Below are positions 43,470-52,344 of a stretch of DNA of 64,000 bases, one piece after another. The position numbers and the translations under genes were made by a program. Position 1 is the stretch's first letter; each line of letters begins with the position of its first letter. Source of the DNA: Paenibacillus spiritus (GTDB taxonomy: Bacteria; Bacillota; Bacilli; Paenibacillales; Paenibacillaceae); contig NZ_VYKK01000020.1 of the NCBI RefSeq assembly GCF_008710135.1, forward strand, positions 1 through 64,000, given 5' to 3'. The notes below the pieces were generated by a model that did not search any database, was not told the origin of the DNA, and was given only the letters and a program-made list of their open reading frames with translations.

Positions 43470-44999
43470 TCAGCCCCTGGACCGAGAAGGCTCGGTTTTG
43501 GCGGGAATCTTGAGCCGGTCGCCGGGCATGAGCAGCACGAAGACGAGTGCAGCTACAGCCGGAATGAGCGCCCACATGAAGGTATGGGCGATGGAAGTGG
43601 AGAGCGACGACGTGATCTTCTCCAGCACCGCTGCCGGAATCTTGGCCCGGGCTTCGGGCGTCAGGGCCGAGCGCGTATCGCTGAAGGAAGAGGTATCGGC
43701 GCCGCCGAAGGCGTCCTTAAGCTGGCTGCTGAAGCTGTTGCGCTGGATAATGCCGAAGATGGTAATGCCGAGCGTCATGCCGAGCGACCGCGTGAAGGTG
43801 CTGGTCGAAGTGGCCGATCCCCGCTGCCGGATGTCGAAATGATGGACTGCCGACATGTTCAGAACGGAGAAGGAGAAGCCGACGCCGAAGCCTAGCAGAG
43901 CCATGAAGACGTTGACCAGCAGCCGCGAAATATCCGGGTCGAGCTGCGTCAGGGTAGCGACGCCCGCCACGAAGCAGACGGCGGAGATCAGCATGATGTT
44001 GCGGAAGCTGGTGCGGGACGTCAGAATCCCGCCGGTCTGCGAACCGATAACGGAACCGATCATCATCGGCATCAGGATCAGGCCGGAGTTGGTCGCCGAG
44101 CCGCCGAATACGCCCTGAACGAAGATCGGAATGTAGACGGTGGCTACGATGAAGGTCGCTCCATAGAAGAGAGCGGCGATGGCGCTCGTGGCGAACAGCC
44201 GGTTGCGGAACATGTCGAACGAGATGACCGGTTCGGCCGCCTTGCGCTCAATCAGCAGGAAGGCGATCAGCAGAATGGCGAAGCCGGCGAACAGACTGAG
44301 AATTTCCGGAGAACTCCAGGCGTACTCATGGTGTCCGACCGTCTGGCCGCCGAGCTCCAGCCCGAACATCAGGCAGATGACCGCGCCGACCAGCGTGAAC
44401 GCGCCGCCCCAGTCGATCCGCTGCTTGGAATGGATAACCGACTCCTTGTAGGCGGCCACAATCAGGAAGAAGGCCACGACTCCCAGCGGCAGGTTGATGT
44501 AGAACACCCATTCCCAGCCCATATAATCGGTAATGTAGGCGCCCAGCAGCGGGCCGAGCACGCTGGAGATGCCGAAGACGGCGCCGAAGAGGCCCGTCAT
44601 CTTGCCGCGTTTTTCCGGAGGGAAGATGTCAAAAATAATGGTGAACGCAATCGGCATCAGCGCGCCGCCGCCCACCCCCTGGATGGCCCGGTAGATGATC
44701 AGCTGCGTGAGAGTAGTAGAGGTCCCGCACAGCGCCGATCCGACCAGAAAGACGATCAGTCCGAACAGGAAGAACCGTTTGCGGCCGTACATGTCGGACA
44801 GCTTGCCGAAGATCGGGGTTCCTGCCATCACCATAACCATATAGGCCGAGGTGACCCAGACGAGCTTATCCACGCCGCCGAGATCGGCGACAATCGTCCC
44901 CATGGCTGCGGCCACGATTGTATTGTCCATGGCGGACATCAGGATGCCGAGCAGCAGGCCGGCGACGACCAGCTTCATATTGCTTTCTTTGGAATGCAT
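43470..44999 (-). CDS. MFS drug efflux transporter, DHA2 type
   Basis: A 509-residue proton-linked exporter with about 14 membrane helices. Helix 1 motif D is GILMSAMDNTIVAAAMGTI; motif A is GKLSDMYGRKRFF; motif C-like GAVFGISSVLGPLLGAYI identifies an exporter. A long soluble segment near residues 425-470 lies before the last helix. GAAGGAG precedes the ATG. It is the first gene of the MFS-PadR operon, with the operator in the promoter. Substrates are unknown. Confidence 0.93.
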   Translation of the reverse strand: MHSKESNMKLVVAGLLLGILMSAMDNTIVAAAMGTIVADLGGVDKLVWVTSAYMVMVMAGTPIFGKLSDMYGRKRFFLFGLIVFLVGSALCGTSTTLTQLIIYRAIQGVGGGALMPIAFTIIFDIFPPEKRGKMTGLFGAVFGISSVLGPLLGAYITDYMGWEWVFYINLPLGVVAFFLIVAAYKESVIHSKQRIDWGGAFTLVGAVICLMFGLELGGQTVGHHEYAWSSPEILSLFAGFAILLIAFLLIERKAAEPVISFDMFRNRLFATSAIAALFYGATFIVATVYIPIFVQGVFGGSATNSGLILMPMMIGSVIGSQTGGILTSRTSFRNIMLISAVCFVAGVATLTQLDPDISRLLVNVFMALLGFGVGFSFSVLNMSAVHHFDIRQRGSATSTSTFTRSLGMTLGITIFGIIQRNSFSSQLKDAFGGADTSSFSDTRSALTPEARAKIPAAVLEKITSSLSTSIAHTFMWALIPAVAALVFVLLMPGDRLKIPAKTEPSRSRG

Positions 45000-45040
45000 G
45001 GGTTTCCCAGCTCCTTCGGTTATTCATGGATTTCTCCGCT

Positions 45041-45069
45041 ATTATATTCAAATTTGAATAGGGAGGCAA
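45041..45069 (-). promoter_or_regulatory. Promoter and operator of the MFS-padR operon
   Basis: On the minus strand TTGCCT (45064-45069), a 17-bp spacer, and TATAAT (45041-45046). The spacer is filled by a perfect 16-bp palindrome, TATTCAAATTTGAATA (45045-45060), which overlaps the -10 box. This is an ideal site for repression by the PadR protein of the operon. Confidence 0.85.
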
Positions 45070-45137
45070 GAGGGAACCCGGAAGCGGCGCTCGCACGGCA
45101 ACGGCCGTCAGCGGCGGCAGAAGGGAATTGCCGGCGG

Positions 45138-46976
45138 CTAAACGGCCGTTTCGTCGGGGAGCTGGTGTCGCTTCTGAATATAAGTGATGAAGAATTCGGT
45201 CAATTCCGGATCGAACTGGGTGCCGGAGCAGGCGCGGAGTTCGACGATGGCCTCTTCCACCGATTTGGTCGGCTGGTAGGGGCGTTCGGTCGTCATGGCG
45301 TCGAAGGAATCAATAATGGTGAGCATCCGGCAGAGCCGCGGAATCTCCTCGCCCTTGAAGCCGTGGGGATAGCCTTTGCCGTCGTAGCGTTCGTGGTGAA
45401 GCTCGATATACGGGGTCAGATCCTTGTACTTGCCGTTGGTCAGCGCCATCTGTTTGCCCCAGGTGACATGCCATTTGACCATATCCCATTCTTCGGGGGC
45501 GAGCTTCTCCTTCTTGTTCAGAATCCCCCACGGAATCTCCAGCTTGCCGATGTCGTGAATCAGCGCGCCCAACGTGAACTGCCGCTTGGAGAGCGCGTCC
45601 ATGTCCAGCAGCTCGCTGATATCCATAGCGTAGCGGAACACCCGCTTGGAATGCTTGTACGTCTCCAGGTCCTTGTACATCAGCAGGCTGAGCTGCTGCT
45701 CGATATCCCGCACATCCTGGCTGAAGTCGATATCGCGCTCCAGCGGCGACTGGTTGCCGAAGACATGGACCATGTTCTTGCCCTGCTTCTTGGCATAGTA
45801 GAGAGCCTGATCGGCGTGTTCCACCAGTTCGGACTTGTCATGGACATCCGGGCGGTAGACGGCGACGCCGGCAGAGAAGCTCAGGCAGCCCTGGGGGAAG
45901 ATCTCCGTTCCCTCGAACGGCGAGTTGTTCAGCTTCCGGCGCAAGGTGTCGATAAAATGGTGCGCGCGCGCCGAATCATGGCCCGGCATCAGCAGGGTGA
46001 ATTCTTCGCCTCCATACCGGGAGACGATAATGCCCGCATCGGAGCAGGACTGCTGGAGCAGCTCAGCCAGAAACACAATCAATCCGTCCCCCTTCAGATG
46101 GCCGAAGTGATCGTTGTACCGCTTGAAATCGTCGATGTCGATCATGGCCAGCGACAGCGCTTCGCCTGTGGAGCGGGAACGGCGCATCTCGTCTTCAAGG
46201 ACCACCTCGAAATAGCTGTGATTGAACAGCCCTGTCCGCTGATCGCGGTTCGCCCGCTCTTCAAGCCGGCGATACATGGCGAACATCTGCTTGAATGAAT
46301 AGGACAGCAGGGTGCCGAGACAGAGAAAGAGGGCCAGACCGAGAATATGATTATAGTAGAGGAGAATCGTAAGTACGAGCGACAGCACCAGGGTGCTGAC
46401 GTAGGCCAGTACCGTGTCCCGCAGCATGCCTTTGAGCGTCTCGAAGAGATTCTCCTGAAAGACAATGTAGTAATAGAAGCCGACCAGCAGCGCGTTCAGC
46501 GCAAAATAAACCGCCATTCCCGACGCATAGGCGCCCAGATGGTCAGGTACAAGCGGCCCGCGCCGGCCGCCGAGGGCGGTATAGACGAAGGAGGCCGAAG
46601 CGATCATGATGGTGTACACCGCGAAGTTGTTCAGGTGCTTCCACCAGACGGTCTGGCGCTCGATCAGAAAGATCACAATGGAAGAGAGCAGCAGAACCGA
46701 GAGAGTGAAGGAAGGGCCGAACACAAAGACGCAGGCCAGGTAGACCGAAGAGTCGAGCGACATGCCGTTGCCTTGGGGCGGAAGCTGGAAGGTGAATACA
46801 GTCAGCAGGGTCGCCGCGCCGGACAGGGCGTAGACCCAGACCCAGGTGGGCGAGGTATAGCGGATGAAGGCGCCTGCGTTGTATACCGAGAAGAGGGCAA
46901 GCCCCACCAGGCAGACGCCGAACGCATACAGATGGCTTCGATTCCAGACGATGCGGCCTATCTTGCTCTTGAACAC
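45138..46976 (-). CDS. Membrane GGEEF-HD-GYP bifunctional c-di-GMP protein
   Basis: A 612-residue protein with about seven N-terminal membrane helices (to residue 225), a GGDEF domain and an HD-GYP domain. The cyclase loop is SRYGGEEFTLLMPG with LAMIDIDDFKRYNDHFGH. The HD-GYP motifs are GALIHDIGKLEIPWGIL, HVTWG, ELHHERYDGKGYP and ITIIDSFDAMT-like LTIIDSFDAMTTERPY, so both synthesis and hydrolysis look possible. The GTG at 46976 is set by AAAGGAGG 8 nt upstream; the upstream ATG lacks a site. It is separated from the DUF5317 unit by a terminator. Confidence 0.92.
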   Translation of the reverse strand: MFKSKIGRIVWNRSHLYAFGVCLVGLALFSVYNAGAFIRYTSPTWVWVYALSGAATLLTVFTFQLPPQGNGMSLDSSVYLACVFVFGPSFTLSVLLLSSIVIFLIERQTVWWKHLNNFAVYTIMIASASFVYTALGGRRGPLVPDHLGAYASGMAVYFALNALLVGFYYYIVFQENLFETLKGMLRDTVLAYVSTLVLSLVLTILLYYNHILGLALFLCLGTLLSYSFKQMFAMYRRLEERANRDQRTGLFNHSYFEVVLEDEMRRSRSTGEALSLAMIDIDDFKRYNDHFGHLKGDGLIVFLAELLQQSCSDAGIIVSRYGGEEFTLLMPGHDSARAHHFIDTLRRKLNNSPFEGTEIFPQGCLSFSAGVAVYRPDVHDKSELVEHADQALYYAKKQGKNMVHVFGNQSPLERDIDFSQDVRDIEQQLSLLMYKDLETYKHSKRVFRYAMDISELLDMDALSKRQFTLGALIHDIGKLEIPWGILNKKEKLAPEEWDMVKWHVTWGKQMALTNGKYKDLTPYIELHHERYDGKGYPHGFKGEEIPRLCRMLTIIDSFDAMTTERPYQPTKSVEEAIVELRACSGTQFDPELTEFFITYIQKRHQLPDETAV

Positions 46977-47059
46977 CGAGGGCACCTCCTTTGGCCGTTC
47001 CCAGGATGATTTCAATATTAAGGGATTGCCGGAAGAAAGAACAGGAAGTTCGTTGACAA

Positions 47060-47094
47060 ATACACAAAAGACAGGCTGAAAGTTTCAGCCTGTC
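47060..47094 (-). terminator. Terminator of the DUF5317-peptide unit
   Basis: GACAGGCTGAA pairs with TTCAGCCTGTC around a 3-nt loop; on the minus strand it runs into TTTTGTGTATTTG. Confidence 0.85.
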
Positions 47095-47112
47095 TCTGTT
47101 TGCGTTAGGCAA

Positions 47113-47226
47113 TCAGCGTCCTCCGCCGATAAAGCGGAAGCCGGATGTCAATGCCATAACTACCGATGCTACGATTACAGTGTTGATGACGATACGGGAA
47201 TACATAATGCGGTCTGTCTTCTTCAT
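47113..47226 (-). CDS. 37-residue membrane peptide, coupled to the DUF5317 gene
   Basis: A peptide with one predicted membrane helix (IVINTVIVASVVMALTSGF) and basic ends (MKKTDR..., ...GGGR). The ATG overlaps the upstream stop codon as ATGA, and AAAGGGGGAG lies 6 nt before it, inside the upstream gene. The tight coupling and terminator just after argue that it is a real gene. It may be a subunit or regulator of the DUF5317 membrane protein. Function unknown. Confidence 0.7.
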   Translation of the reverse strand: MKKTDRIMYSRIVINTVIVASVVMALTSGFRFIGGGR

Positions 47227-47840
47227 GCGCTCTCCCCCTTTCGTTCCGAAGTGTTGACGACTGCCGACTTGCTGTCCTGATCGTCCTTCTTGCCGGGGAC
47301 CATAAGATGCTGCAAATAAAGGAAGATCCCGATGTTCATCACAATGTCGCCGATGCTGATAACCTGGGTGCGGGGATAGGGGTTCGAGAGCGGAATAATA
47401 TCGCCCAGAAACGACAGCCGGGTGGAACGGTCCATCAGAAAATGCTTCGTCACGACGGTTCCCGATTTCAGCATGTCAACATAATACGGCCCGAGCACCG
47501 ACGCCGCATCCAGCGATACCGGCATCTTGCCGCCGTTGGCGGCCATCACGGCAAAATTGAGCAGAACGCCGGCAAAGATGAACAGGAAGCCCGGATTGCT
47601 CCGGTTCAACCACAGGATATAAAGTCCCGCCGCATACACAGCGATGAAGAAAGAACCGCTGGCTGCAGCGATGGCAGGCGACCGATCGCTTAGTTCAAAC
47701 ACGACAAACTGCAGAAGCAGCAGCAGCGGAAACCAAAGGCCGCCTCTGATCTTCAGATTGGCGAATTGTCTCAGGCCGTGGCGGAAGCCGCCGCGCAGCA
47801 GCCCGACCAGAAGGCCGAGAGCTATGCCGTCGTAAACCAT
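47223..47840 (-). CDS. DUF5317-type membrane protein
   Basis: A 205-residue multi-pass protein with about five or six membrane helices and an extracytoplasmic loop containing NGGKMPVSLDAA. This matches the DUF5317 pattern, whose function is unknown. The ATG at 47840 has AAGGAG 8 nt upstream; a GTG two codons earlier is too close to it. It overlaps the 37-residue peptide gene by 4 bp, and the GGEEF-HD-GYP gene lies downstream beyond a terminator. Confidence 0.75.
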   Translation of the reverse strand: MVYDGIALGLLVGLLRGGFRHGLRQFANLKIRGGLWFPLLLLLQFVVFELSDRSPAIAAASGSFFIAVYAAGLYILWLNRSNPGFLFIFAGVLLNFAVMAANGGKMPVSLDAASVLGPYYVDMLKSGTVVTKHFLMDRSTRLSFLGDIIPLSNPYPRTQVISIGDIVMNIGIFLYLQHLMVPGKKDDQDSKSAVVNTSERKGESA

Positions 47841-47980
47841 GTGCACCGCTCCTTAACGCGTATGTATTGGAAAAATCCGCTAGCTTCCGTTAGACATATT
47901 CGTTCTTTATAAAGGAAATCCTGCTGAACAGAGGATTTTGTCGATAAGAGGACGCAAAAGAGTCGAATATATTCCCTTTA

Positions 47981-47999
47981 CATACCGGGTGGGGGTATG
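47981..47999. promoter_or_regulatory. CsoR operator in front of csoR-copZ
   Basis: CATACC and GGTATG flank a G-rich centre (CATACCGGGTGGGGGTATG), the GC-centred palindrome expected for CsoR. A TATGAT box overlaps its right end (47996-48001), so binding would block transcription. Confidence 0.75.
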
Positions 48000-48068
48000 A
48001 TAAAGTGTGAAAGAAGAGTAAAGGCGGAGAGCCGCCTTCATCTCTGAAGCAAGGGAGGCAGAAGAAGG

Positions 48069-48410
48069 ATGTCAACGCAGGAGAGCGGACGGACGGAAGA
48101 CGGACGGGCATGCTGCGAATCCGGCGCCCAGCCGAGAAAGAGCCATCATTCCGATGAATTCAAGAATATTCTGGGAACCCGGCTCAATCGGATTGAGGGC
48201 CAGATCCGGGGCATCAAGGGCATGATCGAGCGGGATGTGTACTGCGACGATGTCCTGACCCAGCTTGCGGCCGTACAAGCTGCGCTCGGCAGCGTCGGAC
48301 GCCTGTTGCTGGAAGGCCATATGAAGAGCTGTATTGTTGACCGCATCGGGGCCGGAGACTACGAAGTTATCGACGAGCTGCTGGTCACGGTCAATAAATT
48401 AATGAAATAG
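48069..48410 (+). CDS. csoR: CsoR copper-sensing repressor
   Basis: A 113-residue all-helical repressor. The Cu(I) ligands are Cys in DVYCDDVLTQ and His plus Cys in EGHMKSCIVD, the C-H-C triad of copper-sensing members. The core starts at NRIEGQIRGIKGMIERD after a longer, Cys-containing N-terminal extension (about 35 residues). Copper binding releases it from DNA. It is the first gene of csoR-copZ, with an operator in its own promoter and another before copA. Confidence 0.95.
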   Translation: MSTQESGRTEDGRACCESGAQPRKSHHSDEFKNILGTRLNRIEGQIRGIKGMIERDVYCDDVLTQLAAVQAALGSVGRLLLEGHMKSCIVDRIGAGDYEVIDELLVTVNKLMK

Positions 48411-48421
48411 GAGGAAGAATA

Positions 48422-48622
48422 ATGAGCCAAGCTATTTTGAACGTTGAAGGAATGTCCTGCGGCCACTGCGTCAGCGCAGTGGAGAAGGCCGTCAAGAACC
48501 TCGGCGCCGTTGCCCGGGTCGATCTGCCGGGGAAGAAGGTAGCCGTGGAGTACGACGAGTCTGCGGTCTCACTGGATGCCATCAAGGAAGCTATTGAAGA
48601 TCAGGGCTACGACGTCGTCTGA
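48422..48622 (+). CDS. copZ: CopZ copper chaperone
   Basis: A 66-residue HMA-domain protein that carries Cu(I) to CopA. The metal loop is NVEGMSCGHCVSAVEKAV with the CxxC pair, and the fold ends at AIEDQGYDVV. It lies 11 bp after csoR with its own GGAGGAAG site, and is followed by a terminator that separates it from copA. Confidence 0.96.
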   Translation: MSQAILNVEGMSCGHCVSAVEKAVKNLGAVARVDLPGKKVAVEYDESAVSLDAIKEAIEDQGYDVV

Positions 48623-48648
48623 ACCAATCCTCCGCGTCAAGCGGATTC

Positions 48649-48675
48649 GAAAAGCGCCTTGCAGGCGCTTTTCTC
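48649..48675 (+). terminator. Terminator of csoR-copZ
   Basis: GAAAAGCGCC pairs perfectly with GGCGCTTTTC around TTGCA; the T-rich part lies within the right arm. Confidence 0.75.
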
Positions 48676-48685
48676 ACCTAAACTA

Positions 48686-48704
48686 TATACCCTCAATGGG
48701 TATA
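48686..48704. promoter_or_regulatory. CsoR operator in front of copA
   Basis: TATACCC-TCAAT-GGGTATA is a perfect 7-bp inverted repeat in the CsoR pattern. It overlaps a TATAAC box (48701), so copA has a separate copper-controlled promoter. The resulting leader would be very short. Confidence 0.75.
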
Positions 48705-48723
48705 ACGAGGATGTGGATCTGTA

Positions 48724-51189
48724 ATGAATCCTGCACACAACGGCAGCGGAACGGAAGAAGAACGGCAGCTAACGCTGCCGGTTACCGGAATGACGTGCTC
48801 GGCCTGCGCCGCCCGGATCGAGAAGGGACTGGGCCGGATGGAAGGCGTCAGCCGCGCGAATGTCAATCTGGCGCTCGAGCAGGCTTCGGTCGGATACGAC
48901 CCTGCCCGGTTGAAACCGTCGGACCTCGAAGAGAAGATCCGCTCGCTTGGCTACGGGGTTGCGCATGAGTCCGCCGATTTCGATATTTCCGGCATGACCT
49001 GCGCGGCCTGCTCGACCCGGATCGAGAAAGGGCTGAACCGGATGCCCGGCGTAGTGTCGGCCCATGTCAATCTGGCGCTGGAGACGGCGCATGTGGAATA
49101 CCGCTCGGGCGAGATTGCTCCGCGCGATCTCATCGGCAAGGTGAGCGATCTCGGCTACCGGGCTTCGCTGAAGCAGGACCGGCAGGAGGGCGGAGACCGG
49201 AGAGGACGGGAAATTGCCGCCAAGCGGAATAAATGGCTCCTCTCGGCCGTTCTGTCCCTGCCGCTGCTGTGGGCGATGGCCGGGCATTTCTCCTTCACCT
49301 CCGGTCTTCCGGTCCCGGACCTGCTGATGAATCCCTGGTTCCAGCTTCTGCTGGCGACGCCGGTCCAGTTCATTATCGGCTGGCAGTTCTATGTCGGCGC
49401 CTACAAGGCGCTGAAGAACGGCAGCGCCAATATGGACGTTCTGGTGGCTCTGGGCACCTCGGCGGCGTATTTCTACAGTCTGTATCTGACGATTGACTCG
49501 CTCTCCATGGCCGGAATGGACCACACGGTCGAAATGTACTACGAGACCAGCGCCGTGCTGATTACGCTGATTCTGGTCGGCAAGTGGTTCGAGGCGGTGG
49601 CGAAGGGGCGTTCGTCGGACGCAATCCGCAGCCTGATGGGTCTCCAGCCCAAGACGGCGCTGGTGCTGCGGGACGGAGCCGAATTCAGCGTTCCGGTCAG
49701 CGAAGTGGTCCCCGGAGATCTGCTCCGCGTCAAGCCGGGAGCGAAGGTGCCGGTTGACGGCGAAGTGGTCGAGGGGCGTTCGTCGGTGGACGAATCCATG
49801 CTGACCGGCGAGAGTCTTCCGGTGGACAAAAAACCGGGCGACGCCGTCATCGGCGCGACGCTGAACAAGAACGGCGTGCTGACGGTCCGGGCGCGCAAGG
49901 TCGGGAAGGACACGGCGCTGGCGGCAATCATCCGCGTCGTGGAGGAGGCCCAGGGCTCGAAGGCGCCGATTCAGCGGATCGCCGATGTTATCTCCGGCAT
50001 CTTCGTGCCGATTGTAGTCGGGATTGCCCTGCTTACTTTTGCGGTCTGGTACTTCTGGGCCTCGCCCGGAGAGTTCGCGGAGTCGCTGGAGAAGGCGATT
50101 GCGGTGCTGGTTATCGCCTGCCCGTGCGCGCTCGGATTGGCTACGCCGACTTCCATTATGGCCGGCTCCGGCCGGGCGGCGGAGTTCGGCATTCTGTTCA
50201 AGGGCGGCGAGCACCTGGAGACCGCCCAAGGCATTGAAGTGGTCGTGCTGGATAAGACCGGCACCGTTACGAACGGCAAGCCGGTTCTGACGGATGTCCG
50301 CGCGGCGGAGGATTTTGCGCTGGTGGGCTTCGGCCGGGGCGAGAAGGCCCTGCTGGCCGTCGCCGCGGCCGCGGAACGGCTCTCGGAGCATCCGTTGGCC
50401 GAGGCGATTGCCGCAGGAGCCGCCGAGCGGGGCCTGCGTCCTCCGGCGGCAGAGGAGTTCGCGGCCGAGCCGGGCCGGGGCATCCGCGCCGTCGTGGCCG
50501 GACGCCGGGTGCTGGTCGGTACGCGCCGGATGATGGAGGAGGCCGACGTGGATTACGGGGAATGGACCGCCTCGCTGGAGGAGCTTGAAGCAGAGGGCAA
50601 GACGGCGATGCTGACCGCCGTGGACGGCGCAGCCGTCGGCATCGTGGCCGTAGCTGACACGATCAAGCCGTCGTCGCGGGCTGCGGTCGAGCGGCTGCGG
50701 GAACTGGGCATCGAGACGGTGATGATTACCGGCGACAATGCCGCAACGGCCCGGAGCATCGCGGCGCAGGCCGGGATCGGGACCGTGCTGGCCGAGGTGC
50801 TTCCCGAAGGCAAGGCGGAGGAGGTGCGCCGTCTACAGGCCGGCGGACGGAAGGTGGCGATGGTCGGCGACGGCATCAACGACGCGCCGGCGCTGGCGAC
50901 CGCCGACATCGGCATGGCCGTGGGAACCGGCACCGATGTGGCAATGGAGACCGCCGATATCACGCTGATGCGCGGCGACCTCGGAGCCATCGCGGACGCC
51001 ATTGCAATGAGCCGCCGCACCATGACCAACATCAAGCAGAATCTGTTCTGGGCGCTGGCTTACAACGCCGTCGGCATTCCCGTGGCGGCGCTCGGATTTC
51101 TGGCGCCCTGGCTGGCCGGAGCCGCCATGGCGTTCAGCTCGGTCTCGGTCGTGCTGAATGCGCTGCGGCTGCAGCGGGTGAAGCTGTAA
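48724..51189 (+). CDS. copA: CopA copper-exporting P-type ATPase
   Basis: An 821-residue P1B-1 ATPase that pumps Cu(I) out of the cell. Two N-terminal HMA domains carry [15 protein letters not shown] and [15 protein letters not shown]. The TGES actuator loop is [14 protein letters not shown], the membrane metal site is the CPC in [14 protein letters not shown], the phosphorylated Asp is in [11 protein letters not shown], then SEHPLAEAI and [12 protein letters not shown]. The ribosome binding site is poor (GGA 6 nt upstream). It is preceded by a CsoR operator distinct from that of csoR-copZ. Confidence 0.97.
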   Translation: MNPAHNGSGTEEERQLTLPVTGMTCSACAARIEKGLGRMEGVSRANVNLALEQASVGYDPARLKPSDLEEKIRSLGYGVAHESADFDISGMTCAACSTRIEKGLNRMPGVVSAHVNLALETAHVEYRSGEIAPRDLIGKVSDLGYRASLKQDRQEGGDRRGREIAAKRNKWLLSAVLSLPLLWAMAGHFSFTSGLPVPDLLMNPWFQLLLATPVQFIIGWQFYVGAYKALKNGSANMDVLVALGTSAAYFYSLYLTIDSLSMAGMDHTVEMYYETSAVLITLILVGKWFEAVAKGRSSDAIRSLMGLQPKTALVLRDGAEFSVPVSEVVPGDLLRVKPGAKVPVDGEVVEGRSSVDESMLTGESLPVDKKPGDAVIGATLNKNGVLTVRARKVGKDTALAAIIRVVEEAQGSKAPIQRIADVISGIFVPIVVGIALLTFAVWYFWASPGEFAESLEKAIAVLVIACPCALGLATPTSIMAGSGRAAEFGILFKGGEHLETAQGIEVVVLDKTGTVTNGKPVLTDVRAAEDFALVGFGRGEKALLAVAAAAERLSEHPLAEAIAAGAAERGLRPPAAEEFAAEPGRGIRAVVAGRRVLVGTRRMMEEADVDYGEWTASLEELEAEGKTAMLTAVDGAAVGIVAVADTIKPSSRAAVERLRELGIETVMITGDNAATARSIAAQAGIGTVLAEVLPEGKAEEVRRLQAGGRKVAMVGDGINDAPALATADIGMAVGTGTDVAMETADITLMRGDLGAIADAIAMSRRTMTNIKQNLFWALAYNAVGIPVAALGFLAPWLAGAAMAFSSVSVVLNALRLQRVKL

Positions 51190-51201
51190 GCCGGGCCGCG
51201 T

Positions 51202-51387
51202 TCAGGCGGACAGGGTCATGCGTGGATAGGCCCGGGGGGTATGCTTCTTTTGTGCCGGGCCTATGTAGTAAACAGAAGGCTTGCCCTCCATCCGGCGCCT
51301 CTTTTCAATCTGCTCGGGAGACCACGTCTCTTGCAGCTTGAATTGGTTCTCTCCGGCTAAGGCATCCGAGTAGTTTTCGATAGGCAC
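51202..51387 (-). CDS. Doubtful small protein in the copA-nitroreductase gap
   Basis: A 61-codon reading frame (PIENYSDALAGENQFKLQET at the start, a Lys/Arg-rich end) with protein-like composition. The only full-length start is GTG at 51387, with its nearest GGAG 15 nt away, too far. An internal ATG with AGAGG would give 29 residues. No domain is recognised. It is listed because the 306-bp gap has no other content beyond weak promoter-like boxes before the nitroreductase gene. Confidence 0.35.
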   Translation of the reverse strand: MPIENYSDALAGENQFKLQETWSPEQIEKRRRMEGKPSVYYIGPAQKKHTPRAYPRMTLSA

Positions 51388-51495
51388 GCTCTGTGCTCTA
51401 CGCTCCTAATGGGTCTGTCGCACTTCATTTACAATCTGTTTTGTGGTAAACCTGTAGAGGAAGACAACCTACTGGAACAGGAGTGAACCCCGTAA

Positions 51496-52248
51496 ATGAA
51501 ACCTTTTAATGATACGCTGGAGCTGCTGATGCGGCACCGCTCGATTCGCCGGTTCGCGGATACGCCCGTAACGGAAGAACAGCTTGAAGCGATAGTCGGC
51601 GCGGCGCAGATGGCCTCCACCTCCAGCAATGTACAGGCTTACAGCGTTATCGCCGTAACGGACCCCGGGCGCAAGGAACGGCTGGCCGCTCTGGCGGGCA
51701 ACCAGGCTTATATCCGGGAGTGCCCCGTCTTCCTCGTCTGGTGTGCAGACCTGTACCGTCTGCGGGAAGTGACGAGCGCGCATATGGCTCCCGAAGCCTC
51801 GCATATCGACACGACCGAGAATCTGATCGTAGCGACGGTCGATGCCGCGCTGGCCGCGCAGAATGCGGCGGTCGCCGCCGAATCGCTCGGTCTCGGCATC
51901 GTCTACATCGGCGGCGTCCGCAATGACATCGCCGCCTTCTCCGAGGCGCTCGAACTGCCGGAGCTGGTCTATCCGGTCTTCGGCATGTGCGTCGGCACGC
52001 CTGCGCAGGAGCCTGTGCTGCGCCCGCGTCTGCCGCTGCAATCGGTGCTGCACCGCGAGCGCTACAGCGCGCAGGAGACGGTCGAACGGGCGGCGGCCTA
52101 TGACGAGACGACCCGGGCCTATATGCGGGAGCGCAGCGGCGGAACGAGCGATACGCCGTGGTCGGTTACGATGGCGCATCGCCTTGCGCAGCCCGCGCGG
52201 ATGCAAATGAAGGAATTTTTGCAGAGCAAGGGATTTATGAAGCGCTGA
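51496..52248 (+). CDS. NADPH-dependent nitro/flavin reductase, NfsA/FRP type
   Basis: A 250-residue FMN enzyme. MRHRSIRRFADTPVTEEQL binds the FMN phosphate; QMASTSSNVQAYSVIAV is typical of the NfsA/FRP group; LGLGIVYIGGVRND lies in the dimer-active-site part; the C-terminal excursion helix is present. It reduces nitroaromatics, quinones or free flavin. AGGAG lies 13 nt before the ATG, rather far. It converges on the thiamin-precursor ABC genes and shares a long inverted-repeat terminator with them. Confidence 0.92.
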   Translation: MKPFNDTLELLMRHRSIRRFADTPVTEEQLEAIVGAAQMASTSSNVQAYSVIAVTDPGRKERLAALAGNQAYIRECPVFLVWCADLYRLREVTSAHMAPEASHIDTTENLIVATVDAALAAQNAAVAAESLGLGIVYIGGVRNDIAAFSEALELPELVYPVFGMCVGTPAQEPVLRPRLPLQSVLHRERYSAQETVERAAAYDETTRAYMRERSGGTSDTPWSVTMAHRLAQPARMQMKEFLQSKGFMKR

Positions 52249-52274
52249 TCGCCAACCGGCTGTCCGGCGGGAAC

Positions 52275-52322
52275 AACGAAGCGCCAACCTCGGGATCATC
52301 TCCTTGAGGTTGGCGCTTCGTT
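52275..52322. terminator. Bidirectional terminator with a perfect 17-bp stem
   Basis: AACGAAGCGCCAACCTC (52275-52291) and its exact reverse complement (52306-52322) flank a 14-nt loop between converging genes. Confidence 0.7.
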
Positions 52323-52344
52323 GGGGTTGCAGCCGAAGCTCCGG

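Noticed and set aside
44328-46298. A 656-codon open frame opposite the MFS and GGEEF-HD-GYP genes
   Set aside because: It spans two clear genes and their promoter on the other strand; it is an antisense shadow.
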